Position numbers and translations under genes: made by a program
Assembly: GCA_031769625.1 (NCBI GenBank)
Contig: JAUIMM010000636.1
Location: forward strand, 3,149,001-3,213,000
Direction of reading: 5' to 3'
Length of the DNA: 64,000 nt
Origin: Taudactylus pleione
Taxonomy: Eukaryota > Chordata > Amphibia > Anura > Myobatrachidae
Part shown: positions 31,401-42,330 of the stretch, piece by piece
Layout: every line of letters starts with the position of its first letter
Position numbering within the stretch: position 1 is the first letter of the stretch
Notes under the pieces: generated by a model
The model's database searches: none
Told to the model about the DNA's origin: nothing
The model's input: the letters and a program-made list of their open reading frames with translations, nothing else

Positions 31401-32842
31401 TACCCCACGTCGTTTTTGCCCCCTATATTTAAAACCTGCACTAGTCCCTGCAGCCTGGTGTTGGTTTCTAAAATACGGTGGAACCCTACACATTTTGTTC
31501 CCTGTATTTTTAGAAACCACCACTGGCTGGCAAGCCTGGGGCTGGTTTGGCTTTTGGGGGGGACCTTATGTTTTTTTTTTTAATTGTTTTAAGATTTTTT
31601 TTTACAGGTTAACAAAAAACAAAAGTTCCCGTAAATATTCTAGGGACCCCCCTAATGATGTGTACACATGGGGGATCACTATGGGTACCCCCATTTTTAA
31701 CTGCTGAAGTCAGGGTTTCTAATAGCCGCAGCAAGTGAATAAATGCCACTTTGAAGAAAGTGGTGCAGAAGAGCATTTAGATTTTTTTTTATGGAAAAAT
31801 AACTATGCCCAGCAAATTTGGGGTACTTCAAAATGGGGTTCAGCATATTTTAATGTTGCTAAAGAGACTTGAAAAAAACGTGAAAAACCCACTTGCGCAA
31901 GGAGCTGCAATGAAATAAACACCTGGGGCATACTTGGGGACCCCCCCAGAGTCTAGTTTGCTTGTTTTTAACTTTGTTCCCCAACATTTATTTTTTAGGC
32001 CCAAAAATCAAAGTGGTTTTTTTGGGGGTGTCCCGTTTAATTTTTTTTTACACACATCGTTTCAAGGGGTCATTCTGAAGGATGCAGGCTATTTTTTTAA
32101 AGCCTGCACCACTAAACCCCAAATCTGCATTTTTTTTAAACTGCTAAAGGAAGAAAAAGTTTCCCCCCATTTTACATTGACTTTTCACTGGCCAAATAAA
32201 GTTTAATTAAATGTAATTCAATTATATTGAATACGGGGATAATGACAAACGGCATACATATAACGTCAGCGGCCTTATTTTTGAGTCGAATCCGACCTTT
32301 TCCATACAAATTTGTTACCCCAGTCAGTTGGTTTTAAATTTAAATAAAAAACAGTATGTCATTACATGCAAATAAAAATAATAAATTTCAAATACCTTTA
32401 AGTACTGGGGCTGGAGGGCTTGGTATATGGCCTTGCACGTCTCCGGTATGATGACGCCCAACGCCTGAGGTGAAATGAGGGAACCAAATTTCAGGTCAGC
32501 CAAGGATCTTCCGGTAGCCAAATATCGTAACGTAACCACCAGCCTCTCCTCAGCCGATATGGCCCTCCTCATATTCGTATCCTGTCGCTGAATAACAGGA
32601 GTTACAAGCTGCAGCAACTCCTGAAAGACGACGTCGTCCATCCGCAAGAAATTCCGGTAGTCATCCGGATTATTCTCACAGATTTCCATGAGCAAAGGCA
32701 TATGGGACATGGTATCCCTCCGCAAAAGCCACTCCTTTGTCCAGCAAGAGCGAGGCCTCCTCCTCCTCACGCCCCTCTCCCTCTCAGACAAAATTGCGAC
32801 TCCTGCGTAGGCCACCATCATTCGCTGACGAATGGGATCCAT
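28409..32842 (-). CDS. Harbinger DDE transposase (HARBI1-like), 2 exons
   Basis: The nuclease that excises and inserts the element. Exon 1 is 32842-32396 (149 codons from the ATG of MDPIRQRMM; another in-frame ATG lies 8 codons upstream). It ends QPQYLK before a GTATTT donor. Exon 2 is 29173-28409 after TTTTAATTTCAG and continues in phase as FPATVGDWQN, giving 403 residues, similar in size to known Harbinger transposases. Exon 1 holds a helix-rich DNA-binding-like region (SAEERLVVTLRYLATG). Catalytic signals in exon 2: Asp in GGAIDGKHI (about residue 178), Asp in FVGDEAFAL (about 265), Glu in TVENAFGILSNRFRVF (about 302). SDGGSF and the C-terminal VMSACVLHNLL are also typical. No stop or frameshift is seen. 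The intron is unusually long, 3.2 kb, because a fold-back element occupies most of it. Confidence 0.88.
29705..30440 (+). repeat. Left arm of a 735-bp inverted repeat
   Basis: Nearly identical to the reverse complement of 30975-31705. A 72-codon frame at 30054-30272 differs from its mirror at 31141-31359 by only two residues. Contains AAATACGGGGAACAAAATG, AAATATAGGGGGCAAAAACG and CATACCCACCGCTCC in the mirror orientation. Confidence 0.92.
30580..30760. repeat. GC-rich palindromic spacer of the fold-back
   Basis: The words GCCAATCAGCGGCCGCG and CGCGGCCGCTGATTGGC occur in several orientations around a central TTCCCACGTGGG / CTACGTGGGAAC pair. The whole could form a branched stem. Confidence 0.8.
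30975..31705 (-). repeat. Right arm of the 735-bp inverted repeat
   Basis: Mirror of 29705-30440. It runs from the GTGAGTATATGTGTGAATGG region to the ATGGGTACCCCCATTTTT region. Confidence 0.92.
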
Positions 32843-33079
32843 ATCACTATAGCACAATAAACACACTTTGTAAAAGGCAAGCCAAAAACAAAGTGGAGCA
32901 AATTAGCAATGTAACGACGTTTAGCTGGTATAAACCGAACCAAACTAGCCACAGAGCAAGAAATGCAAAGCTTTAAAATGGCCCCCAGCTTTTTATTCCC
33001 TCATGCTAGTCACACCCAGCATTTCCCTGTCAATCATTAATTTGGACCAATCTTTCTCATTTGAATTTCCACCCTTTTT

Positions 33080-33257
33080 TTTCTGTCAGATTTGTCCAAT
33101 ATCGTTTAAATCGTCCATCGTTAATAAAAATCGTTCAAATCGTTGAGTAAATAGTTTCAAAAATCGTTCAAATCTTTGATATCGTTTATAAAAAAAAATC
33201 GTTAAAATCGTTTGAACGATATAGTTCAAAAAAAAATCTGACCGTGTGTATGCTCCA
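33080..33257 (-). repeat. Harbinger right terminal and subterminal repeat region
   Basis: ATCGTTCAAATCG, ATCGTTTGAACGATATAG and related words precede the terminus CGTGTGTATGCTCCA. It mirrors 23748-24035. Confidence 0.85.
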
Positions 33258-33348
33258 TAAGTCTTGGCCTACTAAGTCTCTGTATCCTCCTTGTCATCCT
33301 TTGCAGTGCTCGCTCCTTATTCCCTAATTTTTATTTTCTCAAACACTA

Positions 33349-33771
33349 TGGGGTCTATTCATTATGTTAGTTACTTAACATACTAACTTGTCGCGAGCGC
33401 CGGAGCGCGGAGACAGCTGATCCGAAAATCTTTCGGAGCAGTGAGACAAGTACGCACAAGAGCCCAATGAAATGATCTCTCTTCACAAACCGGGACTCCT
33501 TCCTATAGGGAAGGAGCAGGTTGCAAGCCGCAGGCGGGAGCAAACGCCATCTGAAGATAGTGAATGCTCCCACAGTTAAGCTCCGAAAATATAGCATTTT
33601 TGGAGTTTGATGAATTCTGTCCCCATACTAGTGTATGGGGACAGTGGGCCATTCTGTTAAGCAGGAGATATCTGTGATGAATGGCTCTAAAAGTTCATTT
33701 CTACAAATGCAAGTGAAAAATTTAATTTTCACCTGCTTTTGTAGAAATTAAGTGATGATGAATAGACCCCA
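33349..33771. mobile_element. hAT MITE with TGGGGTCTATTCAT termini, 423 bp
   Basis: It starts TGGGGTCTATTCATTATG and ends GATGATGAATAGACCCCA. An 8-bp duplication with one mismatch flanks it: AAACACTA (33341-33348) and AAGCACTA (33772-33779). An internal palindrome TCCCCATACTAGTGTATGGG lies near the middle. Confidence 0.88.
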
Positions 33772-33864
33772 AAGCACTAGTGTTCACCCTGCAGAAGGCT
33801 AGGACCTTATATGGATTCCACTTTTCTTTTTTACCTCTACTTGTCCAAAGTTGTATTGAATATG

Positions 33865-34518
33865 TGTCACAGCACGCTGGACACCGTCACGATCAGCAGC
33901 ATGGCAGCGGGCGGGGAGTAGTCGGCACCTGCTGCTCTGTCCTCCAGTTTCCTTCACCAGGATTCTGACATCAGTGTGCAGGCAGACGCAGCTCCCCTGG
34001 GGGTGACCTGTGAGAAATTTAAAGGAACAGGCGCTCCAAACATGATATCATGTTTGGCGCGAGATTATAACTTCTCCCTATACAAGGGAGTCTCTGGGCA
34101 CTAGACATGTGCTAGAGTATAGGCTCCCAAACCATACTCCAGCATTCCTAGTGATCCCTACTGCTTGTTCCTGCCCTTGGCTTTGCTTGGCCTGATCCTA
34201 TCTCCTCCCTGGTACTGTGCTTGGTATTCCGGTTTAGACTTTTGCCATTCTTCATGACCTGTTTACGTCTGATCCTTGGTACCGTCTTGTCCATTTGGTT
34301 CTGACCCGGGTTGTCAACCATGTTGTACCCATTCATTGTATTCTGCTCCAATCCAGATTACACCAGCACCTGTGCTAGGGAAACAAGTCTGAGGGCCGGG
34401 ACCTGTCTGTCAGATGCAGCTAAGTCCAAACCTCCTTGCGAGGGTCCTGGTGAATACTGCTGGCACATTAGACTCTGCGACTCAGTACTGGGTCTCGACA
34501 ATCCCGTTAGTTGTGACA
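33865..34518 (+). mobile_element. Possible LTR (solo or 5'), 654 bp
   Basis: The segment starts TGTCACAGCACG and ends GTTAGTTGTGACA, a TG..CA border with a short inverted repeat (TGTCACA/TGTGACA), as in Ty3/Gypsy LTRs. No clear primer-binding site follows, and flanking 5-mers do not match (ATATG and CTTTG). A decayed or partial LTR is the best guess. Confidence 0.4.
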
Positions 34519-34597
34519 CTTTGCTGCAGTCGCACGAAAAAGCCCCACTCAGCACGCCAGATCCCATGAGACTCTGCTAGCTTTGGTCAGATCTTAT

Positions 34598-35376
34598 CTC
34601 CAAATTCAATTCCAGGTGGAATTCACCTACGCAGAAACTCAATGCAATGTAATATTCGAAAAAGATTCGCCTATGAATAGCAGGTGAAAAGTGCAAAATC
34701 TTTATTTTGGTGTGCAAATGTGAGGAAATGACCTAGAAACCTTGGCACACTCCCCCAAAGGACAATCTTGAAAAAAAAGTTTAAAAAAACAAAGAACACC
34801 CCAAAAAAGCACTTTCATTTTTGGGGCAAAAAAGTAAAAAATGGGAGGACAAGCATAAAAACTAGTGAAATAGACTTCTTGGGGGTGTGCAAGGATGGGT
34901 TAGGTGTTTTTGGGATTGCAGGTGCATGTAGCAGGTGCATTTTTAACTTTTTTTTAAAGTTCACTTTTGAAACATTTTAATATTGCACCCATTTTCAAGT
35001 ACCCCAAATGTGACAGGACTACTTATTTTCACCAAAAAATACTGCTTTATGCCATTCTTCACCACTTTTGCATAGACGCTAATAAGAAGTTATTTAAACT
35101 ACTTATGTACCCCAAACACTTTTATTAAGGGTATTAGGACATTGATTCCCTATGTTAGTACATCATTTTTTGGGGTACAGACTGATTTCCCCACTTCTGA
35201 CAGTACTTTCCGCCTTTTCCACATTCGCCGCTTTCCGTTTTCGCATGGTTTGAAATTGAATAGGGCAAAAAGCGGGGATGCGCACGAAAAGTTTTTGCCT
35301 CTGAAACAAGCGAAGGAGGAGGAAAGTCGGACAGGCGAAAGCTTTCTAACTTTTCGCCTCTAATTGAATACGGGCC
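34598..35376. mobile_element. Harbinger-type MITE, family D, decayed copy
   Basis: The right end CTAATTGAATACGGGCC is followed by TAA. Internal words shared with 50705-51544 and 56998-57814 include GCAAAAAAGTAAAAAATGG-type tracts, ACCCATTTTCAAGTACCCCAAA and GCGGGGATGCGCACGA. The left terminus is degraded. Confidence 0.65.
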
Positions 35377-35704
35377 TAAATCGCAATGCAATTCGACTAG
35401 GACGCATCAGCAGACTGTGCTGATTCATTTGATATGCGACACTTGTATATCGGTGTACGACTAAGCCTCTAAATCTGTATACGAAGTGCTACAATATAGC
35501 AGCCGCAGCTTTTATCATTCCAAGTGCTGTTATGCTTCATATACAGACTAAGGCAGGGGCGTATCTATAATGGGTGCAATCTTTATTTTTCACTCCCTCT
35601 GGTTTAATTGTCATGTGTTCAAACACACCTATAACTAGGATATCCATGACAGTGTTATTTGGAAGTAGTGGTAACAGTAGTAGTGATATTTTCTATATGT
35701 ATTA

Positions 35705-37510
35705 TTTTAGTAGCAATAGTGCTATTAGTATTAGTAATATTTTGAAATTGGTGGTATTTTAGTAGTAATAGTGCTATTAGTATTAGTAATATTTTTGGGG
35801 GAATTGGTGGTATTATAGTAGTAATAGTGCTATTAGTATTAGTAATATTTTTGGGGAATTGGTGGTATTATAGTAGCAATAGTGCTATTAGTATTAGTAA
35901 TATTTTTGGGGGAATTGGTGGTATTATAGTAGTAATAGTGCTATTAGTATTAGTAATATTTTTGGGGGAATTGGTGGTATTATAGTAGTAATAGTGCTAT
36001 TAGTATTAGTAATATTTTTTGGGGAATTGGTGGTATTATAGTAGTAATAGTGCTATTAGTATTAGTAATATTTTTGGGGGAATTGGTGGTATTATAGTAG
36101 TAATAGTGCTATTAGTATTAGTAATATTTTTGGGGGAATTGGTGGTATTATAGTAGTAATAGTGCTATTAGTATTAGTAATATTTTTGGGGGAATTGGTG
36201 GTATTATAGTAGTAATAGTGCTATTAGTATTAGTAATATTTTTGGGAAATTGGTGGTATTATAGTAGTAATAGTGCTATTAGTATTAGTAATATTTTTGG
36301 GGAATTGGTGGTATTATAGTAGTAATAGTGCTATTAGTATTAGTAATATTTTTGGGGAATTGGTGGTATTATAGTAGTAATAGTGCTATTAGTATTAGTA
36401 ATATTTTTGGGGGAATTGGTGGTATTATAGTAGTAATAGTGCTATTAGTATTAGTAATATTTTTTGGGGGAATTGGTGGTATTATAGTAGTAATAGTGCT
36501 ATTAGTATTAGTAATATTTTTGGGGAATTGGTGGTATTATAGTAGTAATAGTGCTATTAGTATTAGTAATATTTTTTGGGGGAATTGGTGGTATTATAGT
36601 AGCAATAGTGCTATTAGTATTAGTAATATTTTGGGGGAATTGGTGGTATTATAGTAGTAATAGTGCTATTAGTATTAGTAATATTTTTGGGGGGAATTGG
36701 TGGTATTATAGTAGCAATAGTGCTATTAGTATTAGTAATATTTTTTGGGGAATTGGTGGTATTATAGTAGCAATAGTGCTATTAGTATTAGTAATATTTT
36801 TGGGGGAATTGGTGGTATTATAGTAGTAATAGTGCTATTAGTATTAGTAATATTTTTGGGGGAATTGGTGGTATTATAGTAGTAATAGTGCTATTAGTAT
36901 TAGTAATATTTTTGGGAAATTGGTGGTATTATAGTAGTAATAGTGCTATTAGTATTAGTAATATTTTTGGGGAATTGGTGGTATTATAGTAGTAATAGTG
37001 CTATTAGTATTAGTAATATTTTTGGGGAATTGGTGGTATTATAGTAGTAATAGTGCTATTAGTATTAGTAATATTTTTTGGGGGAATTGGTGGTATTATA
37101 GTAGTAATAGTGCTATTAGTATTAGTAATATTTTTGGAGAATTGGTGGTATTATAGTAGTAATAGTGCTATTAGTATTAGTAATATTTTTTGGGGGAATT
37201 GGTGGTATTATAGTAGCAATAGTGCTATTAGTATTAGTAATATTTTTGGGGAATTGGTGGTATTATAGTAGTAATAGTGCTATTAGTATTAGTAATATTT
37301 TTGGGGGGAATTGGTGGTATTATAGTAGCAATAGTGCTATTAGTATTAGTAATATTTTTTGGGGAATTGGTGGTATTATAGTAGCAATAGTGCTATTAGT
37401 ATTAGTAATATATTTTGGGGAATTGGTGGTATTATAGTAGCAATAGTGCTAATAGTATTAGTAATATTTTTTGGGGAATTGGTGGTATTATAGTAGCAAT
37501 AGTGGCAGCT
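35705..37510. repeat. Tandem array of 54-57-bp units, about 33 copies
   Basis: The unit reads ATTGGTGGTATTATAGTAGT, then AATAGTGCTATTAGTATTAG, then TAATATTTTTGGGGG. Units differ mainly in the length of the T/G run and AGTAGTAA versus AGTAGCAA. A block at 36551-36823 recurs almost exactly at 37165-37437, 614 bp later, so multi-unit blocks have duplicated. Hydrophobic open frames across it are by-products. Confidence 0.97.
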
Positions 37511-38040
37511 AATAGTATTTTTACAATTGGAAATTAATTGTTTTTCTTATGTGAAACTACAGCTAAGGGGCATATTCAACTGGGTGCGAGTAAGTATAAA
37601 TATGCAGTTTTCCCTATATGCAGCATTAGAATTAGAATATAAAGTGATAAACACATAGCTGCACTATGATGCAGAGTTTATTCCAAGTCAGTTTTGTTAA
37701 CAGAATTTACATGTTGTCAGTGTTATTTTTGTAGAAAAACAGGTTCAGGAACACCTGGTGGGAGAGGCAGAGGTGGGCAAAGCTGTGGGTAATGTGAGTG
37801 GAGCTACAGAGGGGGTGGGACATCCATTGGTGTGTAACCAATTAAAAAAAAATCAAAGTTTGGGCTGTGGGGGTGGTTGTTATAACATGTCAATCTATCA
37901 TGTAATTATATATAACTATGCAAATACATAACTATATGAAAGAAAACTGCTAAACATTCACACAAACACCCCCACAGAAAATCAGACTCAATATATATGG
38001 AAAGCCACATCAAGCCACAACATTATATAAGAAAATCAGG
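37511..38040. other. Unassigned, with a MITE-like end at 37566
   Basis: AAGGGGCATATTCAACTGGG at 37565 resembles the terminus of the element ending at 12231, but no partner end is visible. No gene. Confidence 0.3.
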
Positions 38041-38044
38041 ATTC

Positions 38045-38255
38045 ATATTAATATTGAAAAAGCCAGATCCACATAGAATACCTTGAAAAACCCAGATCCA
38101 CATAACATACATTGAAAAAGCCGGATCCACTTAAATTACATTGAAAATGCAAAATCCAAATAAAATACCTTGAAAAGCCAGATCCACATAAAATACATTG
38201 AAAAATGCCTGACCCACATGAAATACATTGAAAAAGCCAGGTCCACATAAAATAT
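38045..38255. repeat. About 30-bp tandem repeat, 6-7 copies
   Basis: The unit is ATTGAAAAAGCCAGATCC followed by ACATAAAATAC, with point changes between copies. Confidence 0.9.
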
Positions 38256-38479
38256 GTATTATGACGATACAAGTACCACCATAACACTTGTGCAGTTCAT
38301 ATGGGGAAGCCTTCACTTGTAAAAATTGGCAAATTTTACTGCCGTCAGGGTGTTCACCACTGATAAAATGAAAAAAAATCAGAAAATTGTGCTTACCTGC
38401 CATACTATGGTTTCTCCACGATGCTGCTGATTGTCGACCAGCAGGGCTCTGTCAGCAGAAGAGGAGAAGGACTGTAAGG

Positions 38480-39010
38480 GATGAAGAAGGGAGAAGTGGA
38501 AGATAAAAGGGAGTGGTGGGATGAGAAAAAGTATTTTGTGAAGGGCACAAGGGTATGGTGGAGGGCACAGGGCAAAGGTGGGTGGTGGGAGCAATATATG
38601 GGGGCTAGTGATGTCTGGATATGGGAGGGAAGGGAGGGCTGCAACTGGAGGACAGGGAAGACTGGACTTATGGGATGCAGGGCAAGGAATGCTAGACCAA
38701 GGCAACATGCAGAGAAGGGAGGGCTGGATCTGGGAGGCACAGGGCAAAGGGAAAGTGCAGAACAGGGAGGGCTGGACCTATTGGAATGGCTAGACATGGA
38801 AAGGGGTGTGGCACAGGACAGGGATGGCTGGACCTTAACACGAGGGCACAGGGTAGGGAAGGCTGAACCAAGGGGAGATGCAGAGCAGGGAAGGCTGGAC
38901 CTATTGGGGGCACAGGGATGACTAGACATGCTGAGGGGGTTGCACAGGGCAGGGAAGGCTGAACTTTAATGGGGGGTTACAGGGCCAAGAAGGCTGGATC
39001 TGGGGAGGTG
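38480..39010. repeat. G/A-rich degenerate minisatellite
   Basis: Irregular repeats of GGGCACAGGGCA, AGGGAAGGCTGGACC and TGCAGAGCAGGG. Open frames on both strands here are low-complexity by-products. Confidence 0.75.
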
Positions 39011-40009
39011 TGGATTGGCACCAGGGTGTTACCTGATTGCAGATCATGGACTGGCAGTCTGTCAGCCCTGCCATCTTACAACTGATGTTGGGACAGTATG
39101 ACTGATTATGAGGTGCAGTCTAATGGCCATGAAGGAAAGCAGTGGTCTACCTGCTCTGGCCTGGTGGGAAATTAGAATGAAAAAGAGAACATTACACACA
39201 TAAGTGGTCTTACCTTACTTATTGAACCACCCTTGTATAAGGACAATACTTTTATGGGGACTGCACTCTAGGTGTCTATTTTCTGTTCTTCATAAAGTTT
39301 GCATAGGTTTAGTTGTGGTGGCCAGAGACTTTAATGCTGTCTTGAGCCCCAACCTGGACTGATCTGCTGGATCTGATTTTGAAATCTCGTGTACCCTCTA
39401 ATACAAAATCTACACAAACACTTAAGAGAAATGGATGTTTTTCAATGTCTGGTGAGTACTTAACCCTACCGCTTGAGAATTATACATTTTACTCTGAATT
39501 CACAAGACCTACTCTAAAATAGACAAGTTAATGGGCTGCAACTATTAGATTCTAGGATTTTGGTTAGGTCATGGTCTGACCACTCTGTTGTGACAGCATC
39601 ATTTGATCTTCTCAATTCACCAGTAGTTGGGTCCATGTGGCGATTGAATGAGACAGTTAAAATTTCCAAATGAAAATTGTGGTTATTTTTATTTTAATGT
39701 GGATAGCACCATCAGCATACCCATAGTAGTGGTGATTAGAGTTAGGATATTCAGTTATGTGTCTCACCCCAATAAGCAGCAACAATATTTAGCTGATATT
39801 ACCTCTGCGATGTAGTCACTCGATATGCTTCATAAAGTGCAACCCTTAAAGAAGAATTATGAGAAACTGCCGTAAGAGCTGAACATAAAGACATTTTATC
39901 TTAAAGGATAGAAAAATCTCTCTGATTGCTTAACCAATGTTAGCTGCCAGGCATAGGCTTCCCACACTTATATTTTTTGTGGATGCACAAGGTGATCTCC
40001 AATATCATA

Positions 40010-40344
40010 CATGTTGAGTCTCCTATATACAAAATGCTTGGGACAAGGGGTATTTTGGATTCCGGAATATTCCGTATTTTGGAATAATTGCATACCATAA
40101 TGAGATATCTTGGGAATGGGACCCAAATCTAAACACAGAATGCATTTATGTGTTATATACACCTTATACACAAAACCTACAGGTAATTTTATACAATATT
40201 TTCAATAATTTTATGCCTTAAACAATGTTTGTGTACATTGAACCATCAAAAAGCAAAGGTGTCACTATCTCAGTCATGCTAAAAAATTCCATATTTCGGA
40301 ATATTCCATATTTCTGAATATTTGGATATGGTAGACTCAACCTG
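40010..40344 (+). mobile_element. Tigger (pogo-type) MITE resembling mammalian MER2
   Basis: 335 bp between TA duplications (40008-40009 and 40345-40346). It starts CATGTTGAGTCTCC and ends GGTAGACTCAACCTG. Internal words AATGAGATATCTTGGG, AATTTTATACAATATTTTCA, GTGTACATTGAACCATCA and AGCAAAGGTGTCACTATCTC match my memory of the human MER2 consensus in the same order. Recognition is from memory, not a search. Confidence 0.75.
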
Positions 40345-40579
40345 TACCAGTAACTTAATGAAAATATATACAGCAAAGTATAATAGCCTCAAGAGAAACC
40401 AATGAAGAAGAGATAAAAGATACCAAAGTGTCCCAAAAATCTTCTAAAGAAAACAATCTAGTAGTGAATAATTCCTTGGGGATCCTTCCAAGGCTTAAAC
40501 CATGCATTTATCTGATATCTGTGCTCTCCATCCCCACAGTAAAGCTTACCTTAACCACATGAGTCAGATAAGGTTCTCT

Positions 40580-40782
40580 GGGCCTGATTCAGACCCTCTC
40601 GCCAGCAGGTCGATGTTAGGCCACTGTGCATGCGCACGTCGGAGCCGGCTCCAATGCTCTGGGTCTCGCACCAAAAGGTGGCTGTCGATTTTGATCGACA
40701 GCTCGCACCGTTTTGGAGGCATGACATGGAGGTGGCTTCACAAACGGAGGCGTTCCCAGGCGTCCGGCTCTGAATCAGGGCC
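40580..40782 (+). mobile_element. Short Harbinger-type MITE related to family B, 203 bp
   Basis: It starts GGGCCTGATTCAGACCC and ends GGCTCTGAATCAGGGCC, flanked by TCT (40577-40579 and 40783-40785). Inside are the family B words AGGTCGATGTTAGG and ACGGAGGCGTTCCCA, plus a hairpin GTCGATTTTGATCGAC. Confidence 0.8.
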
Positions 40783-40789
40783 TCTGTCT

Positions 40790-42040
40790 GTTAGTCCACC
40801 CTTCTCCATTGTCCCCTATTTGCAACCATCCCCTCTCCACCCCTCCCGCATTAATACATAATGAAATGGCAACAGACTGGACAGCAGCTGGTATAACCTG
40901 TTTTCACCACATAATTGGGATCTTCGCCCTTATTTCCTTCATTGTGATATATAAGATACACTCCTTTCCCAGGGCTAAATTTTACCAATGTCACACTTGT
41001 GTTTGTTTTGTTGTTGATGGTATGATGTATGTAGCAGAGAAGAGTGTAGCAGTAGATTTACCAGGCTGAACTGGGTTGTTACTTGATAATAATAAAAGCA
41101 CTCTTCTTAATTGGTTCTTTAGTCCAGGACTCTTGAGTGGCAGATCTTTGCAGAAGTATTAAGCAGGCTCGAACTCGGTTTTCACTGTAGTCTGGGAGCA
41201 CTCTAAAGATGACAGGATCCGATACAGACTGAACACCGGATTGGATGGTAGCTGTGGAATAATCTGGCACGGAACCAGGGAAGCAGGAATGGCTGATATG
41301 CCTGAGCAGACAGGTGGATACTTTGCACAGGTGTAGCACAGATTCAGCACACTGGAACAAGCTAGAATTACCTGTACAACTTGAGATGCTGATTACACAG
41401 GAGTAGAATGGCAATGAAAGTTAGTGCAGCAAAAACAATCAGAACTGCACCAACAGGACAGCAAACAAATGTAACCGGAGCACAGTTGAGCTTCATTCAG
41501 TAGGGACTGAGCCAGACAGGTGTATACTTGCATAGGTGCAGACCAGAATCAGCAACACAGGAACATTCTGGATATTACCTATGCAACTGGAGATGCGGAT
41601 TGCACAGGAGTATAATGACATAGGAGTTAGTGCAGCAAACACAATCAGAACTGCACCAGCAGGATACAAATGGAAGTAGCAGGAGCTCAATAAGCTTCAC
41701 TCAGTAGGGACTTAGCTAGACATTGTACTGGCAATGACTGAGAGCCAGAAACTGGAATATATACCCATGGGTTAGCCAGCATTGGATGAGCAGTGTCAAC
41801 TGGTCCCAACTGACTCAGACTAGCTAGTGATTGGCATGATCAATCAGGTGATCGGGACAGCAGTACTCCAGGGCTGGCTGGATGTGAGATGCGGCCTAGC
41901 AGGCAAGAAACAATGAAGCCTTCGTCTCACTGGGATGACAGCGGATGCACGAACCAAGTTTAGGGAGCGAGCTGGCTGGCCACAGGAGCGTTAAGTAATC
42001 CAGCGGCAGTGGTAACAAGCATGGGATGTTTTCAAGTATG
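40790..42040. other. Unassigned repeat-like DNA with a 203-bp tandem duplication
   Basis: 41314-41510 and 41517-41715 are diverged tandem copies; CAGGTG, GATTGCACAGGAGTA/GATTACACAGGAGTA and ACAATCAGAACTGCACCA recur in order. The unit may come from a retrotransposon, but no coding domain supports this. Confidence 0.4.
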
Positions 42041-42330
42041 TCACTTCATTCACTCTCACCTAAATGCTACTCCACCTGGAGAGTTTTCTCAACTAGAACA
42101 TATTTGTATTTATTCACGTAACAAAAATAGATGAGTTCTCTCTTTTAAAATCAGATTCTAGCTCTAGATACACCAAGCTTAGATGTCTATGAGGCAGCAT
42201 GGGGATCTGATATTGGTGCTCCCTTACAGTAGGGCAAGTGGGAGGTGGGTCACGCTAGGATAGTAATTTTCTTACACCAGCATGGTGATATCTTTTCAAT
42301 TAAATTCACTCCAGTATATGGTGATGGAAA

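Larger units (their letters stand above)
29376..32235. mobile_element. Composite fold-back element inside the transposase intron
   Basis: The outer parts resemble the family D MITEs. The left begins GGGGTATTCAATATGAAACG with a second TATTCAATTTGAAA inside. The right holds AAATTTGGGGTAC and AAAGTGGTTTTTTTGGGGG, and ends TTGAATACGGGGATAA. Between them is a long inverted repeat (29705-30440 against 30975-31705). The insertion lies wholly in the intron and leaves both splice sites intact. Outer borders and target duplication are not resolved. Confidence 0.65.
23748..33257. mobile_element. Harbinger transposon, potentially autonomous, 9.5 kb
   Basis: The termini TGGTGCATACACACGATCAG (left) and, on the other strand, TGGAGCATACACACGGTCAG (right) form an inverted repeat and are flanked by TAA (23745-23747 and 33258-33260), the usual Harbinger type of 3-bp duplication. 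It holds two convergent two-exon genes: a MADF/Myb-like gene on + (25404-26554) and a DDE transposase gene on - (32842-28409). Both reading frames are open after splicing, and the D, D, E residues are visible. Later insertions inside are a family B MITE, a B fragment, and a large fold-back in the transposase intron. Without the intron fold-back and the MITE it would be about 6 kb. Activity is not demonstrated. Confidence 0.92.

Noticed and set aside
36328..37437. Hydrophobic, membrane-like open frames
   Set aside because: Translation of the 55-bp tandem repeat; the frame changes with each unit length change.
35705..37510. CRISPR-like array
   Set aside because: Units are contiguous tandem copies with no unique spacers, in a eukaryotic genome.
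38405..38929. 174-residue proline/serine-rich frame (minus) and overlapping glycine-rich frames (plus)
   Set aside because: Low-complexity products of a G/A-rich minisatellite, open on both strands.
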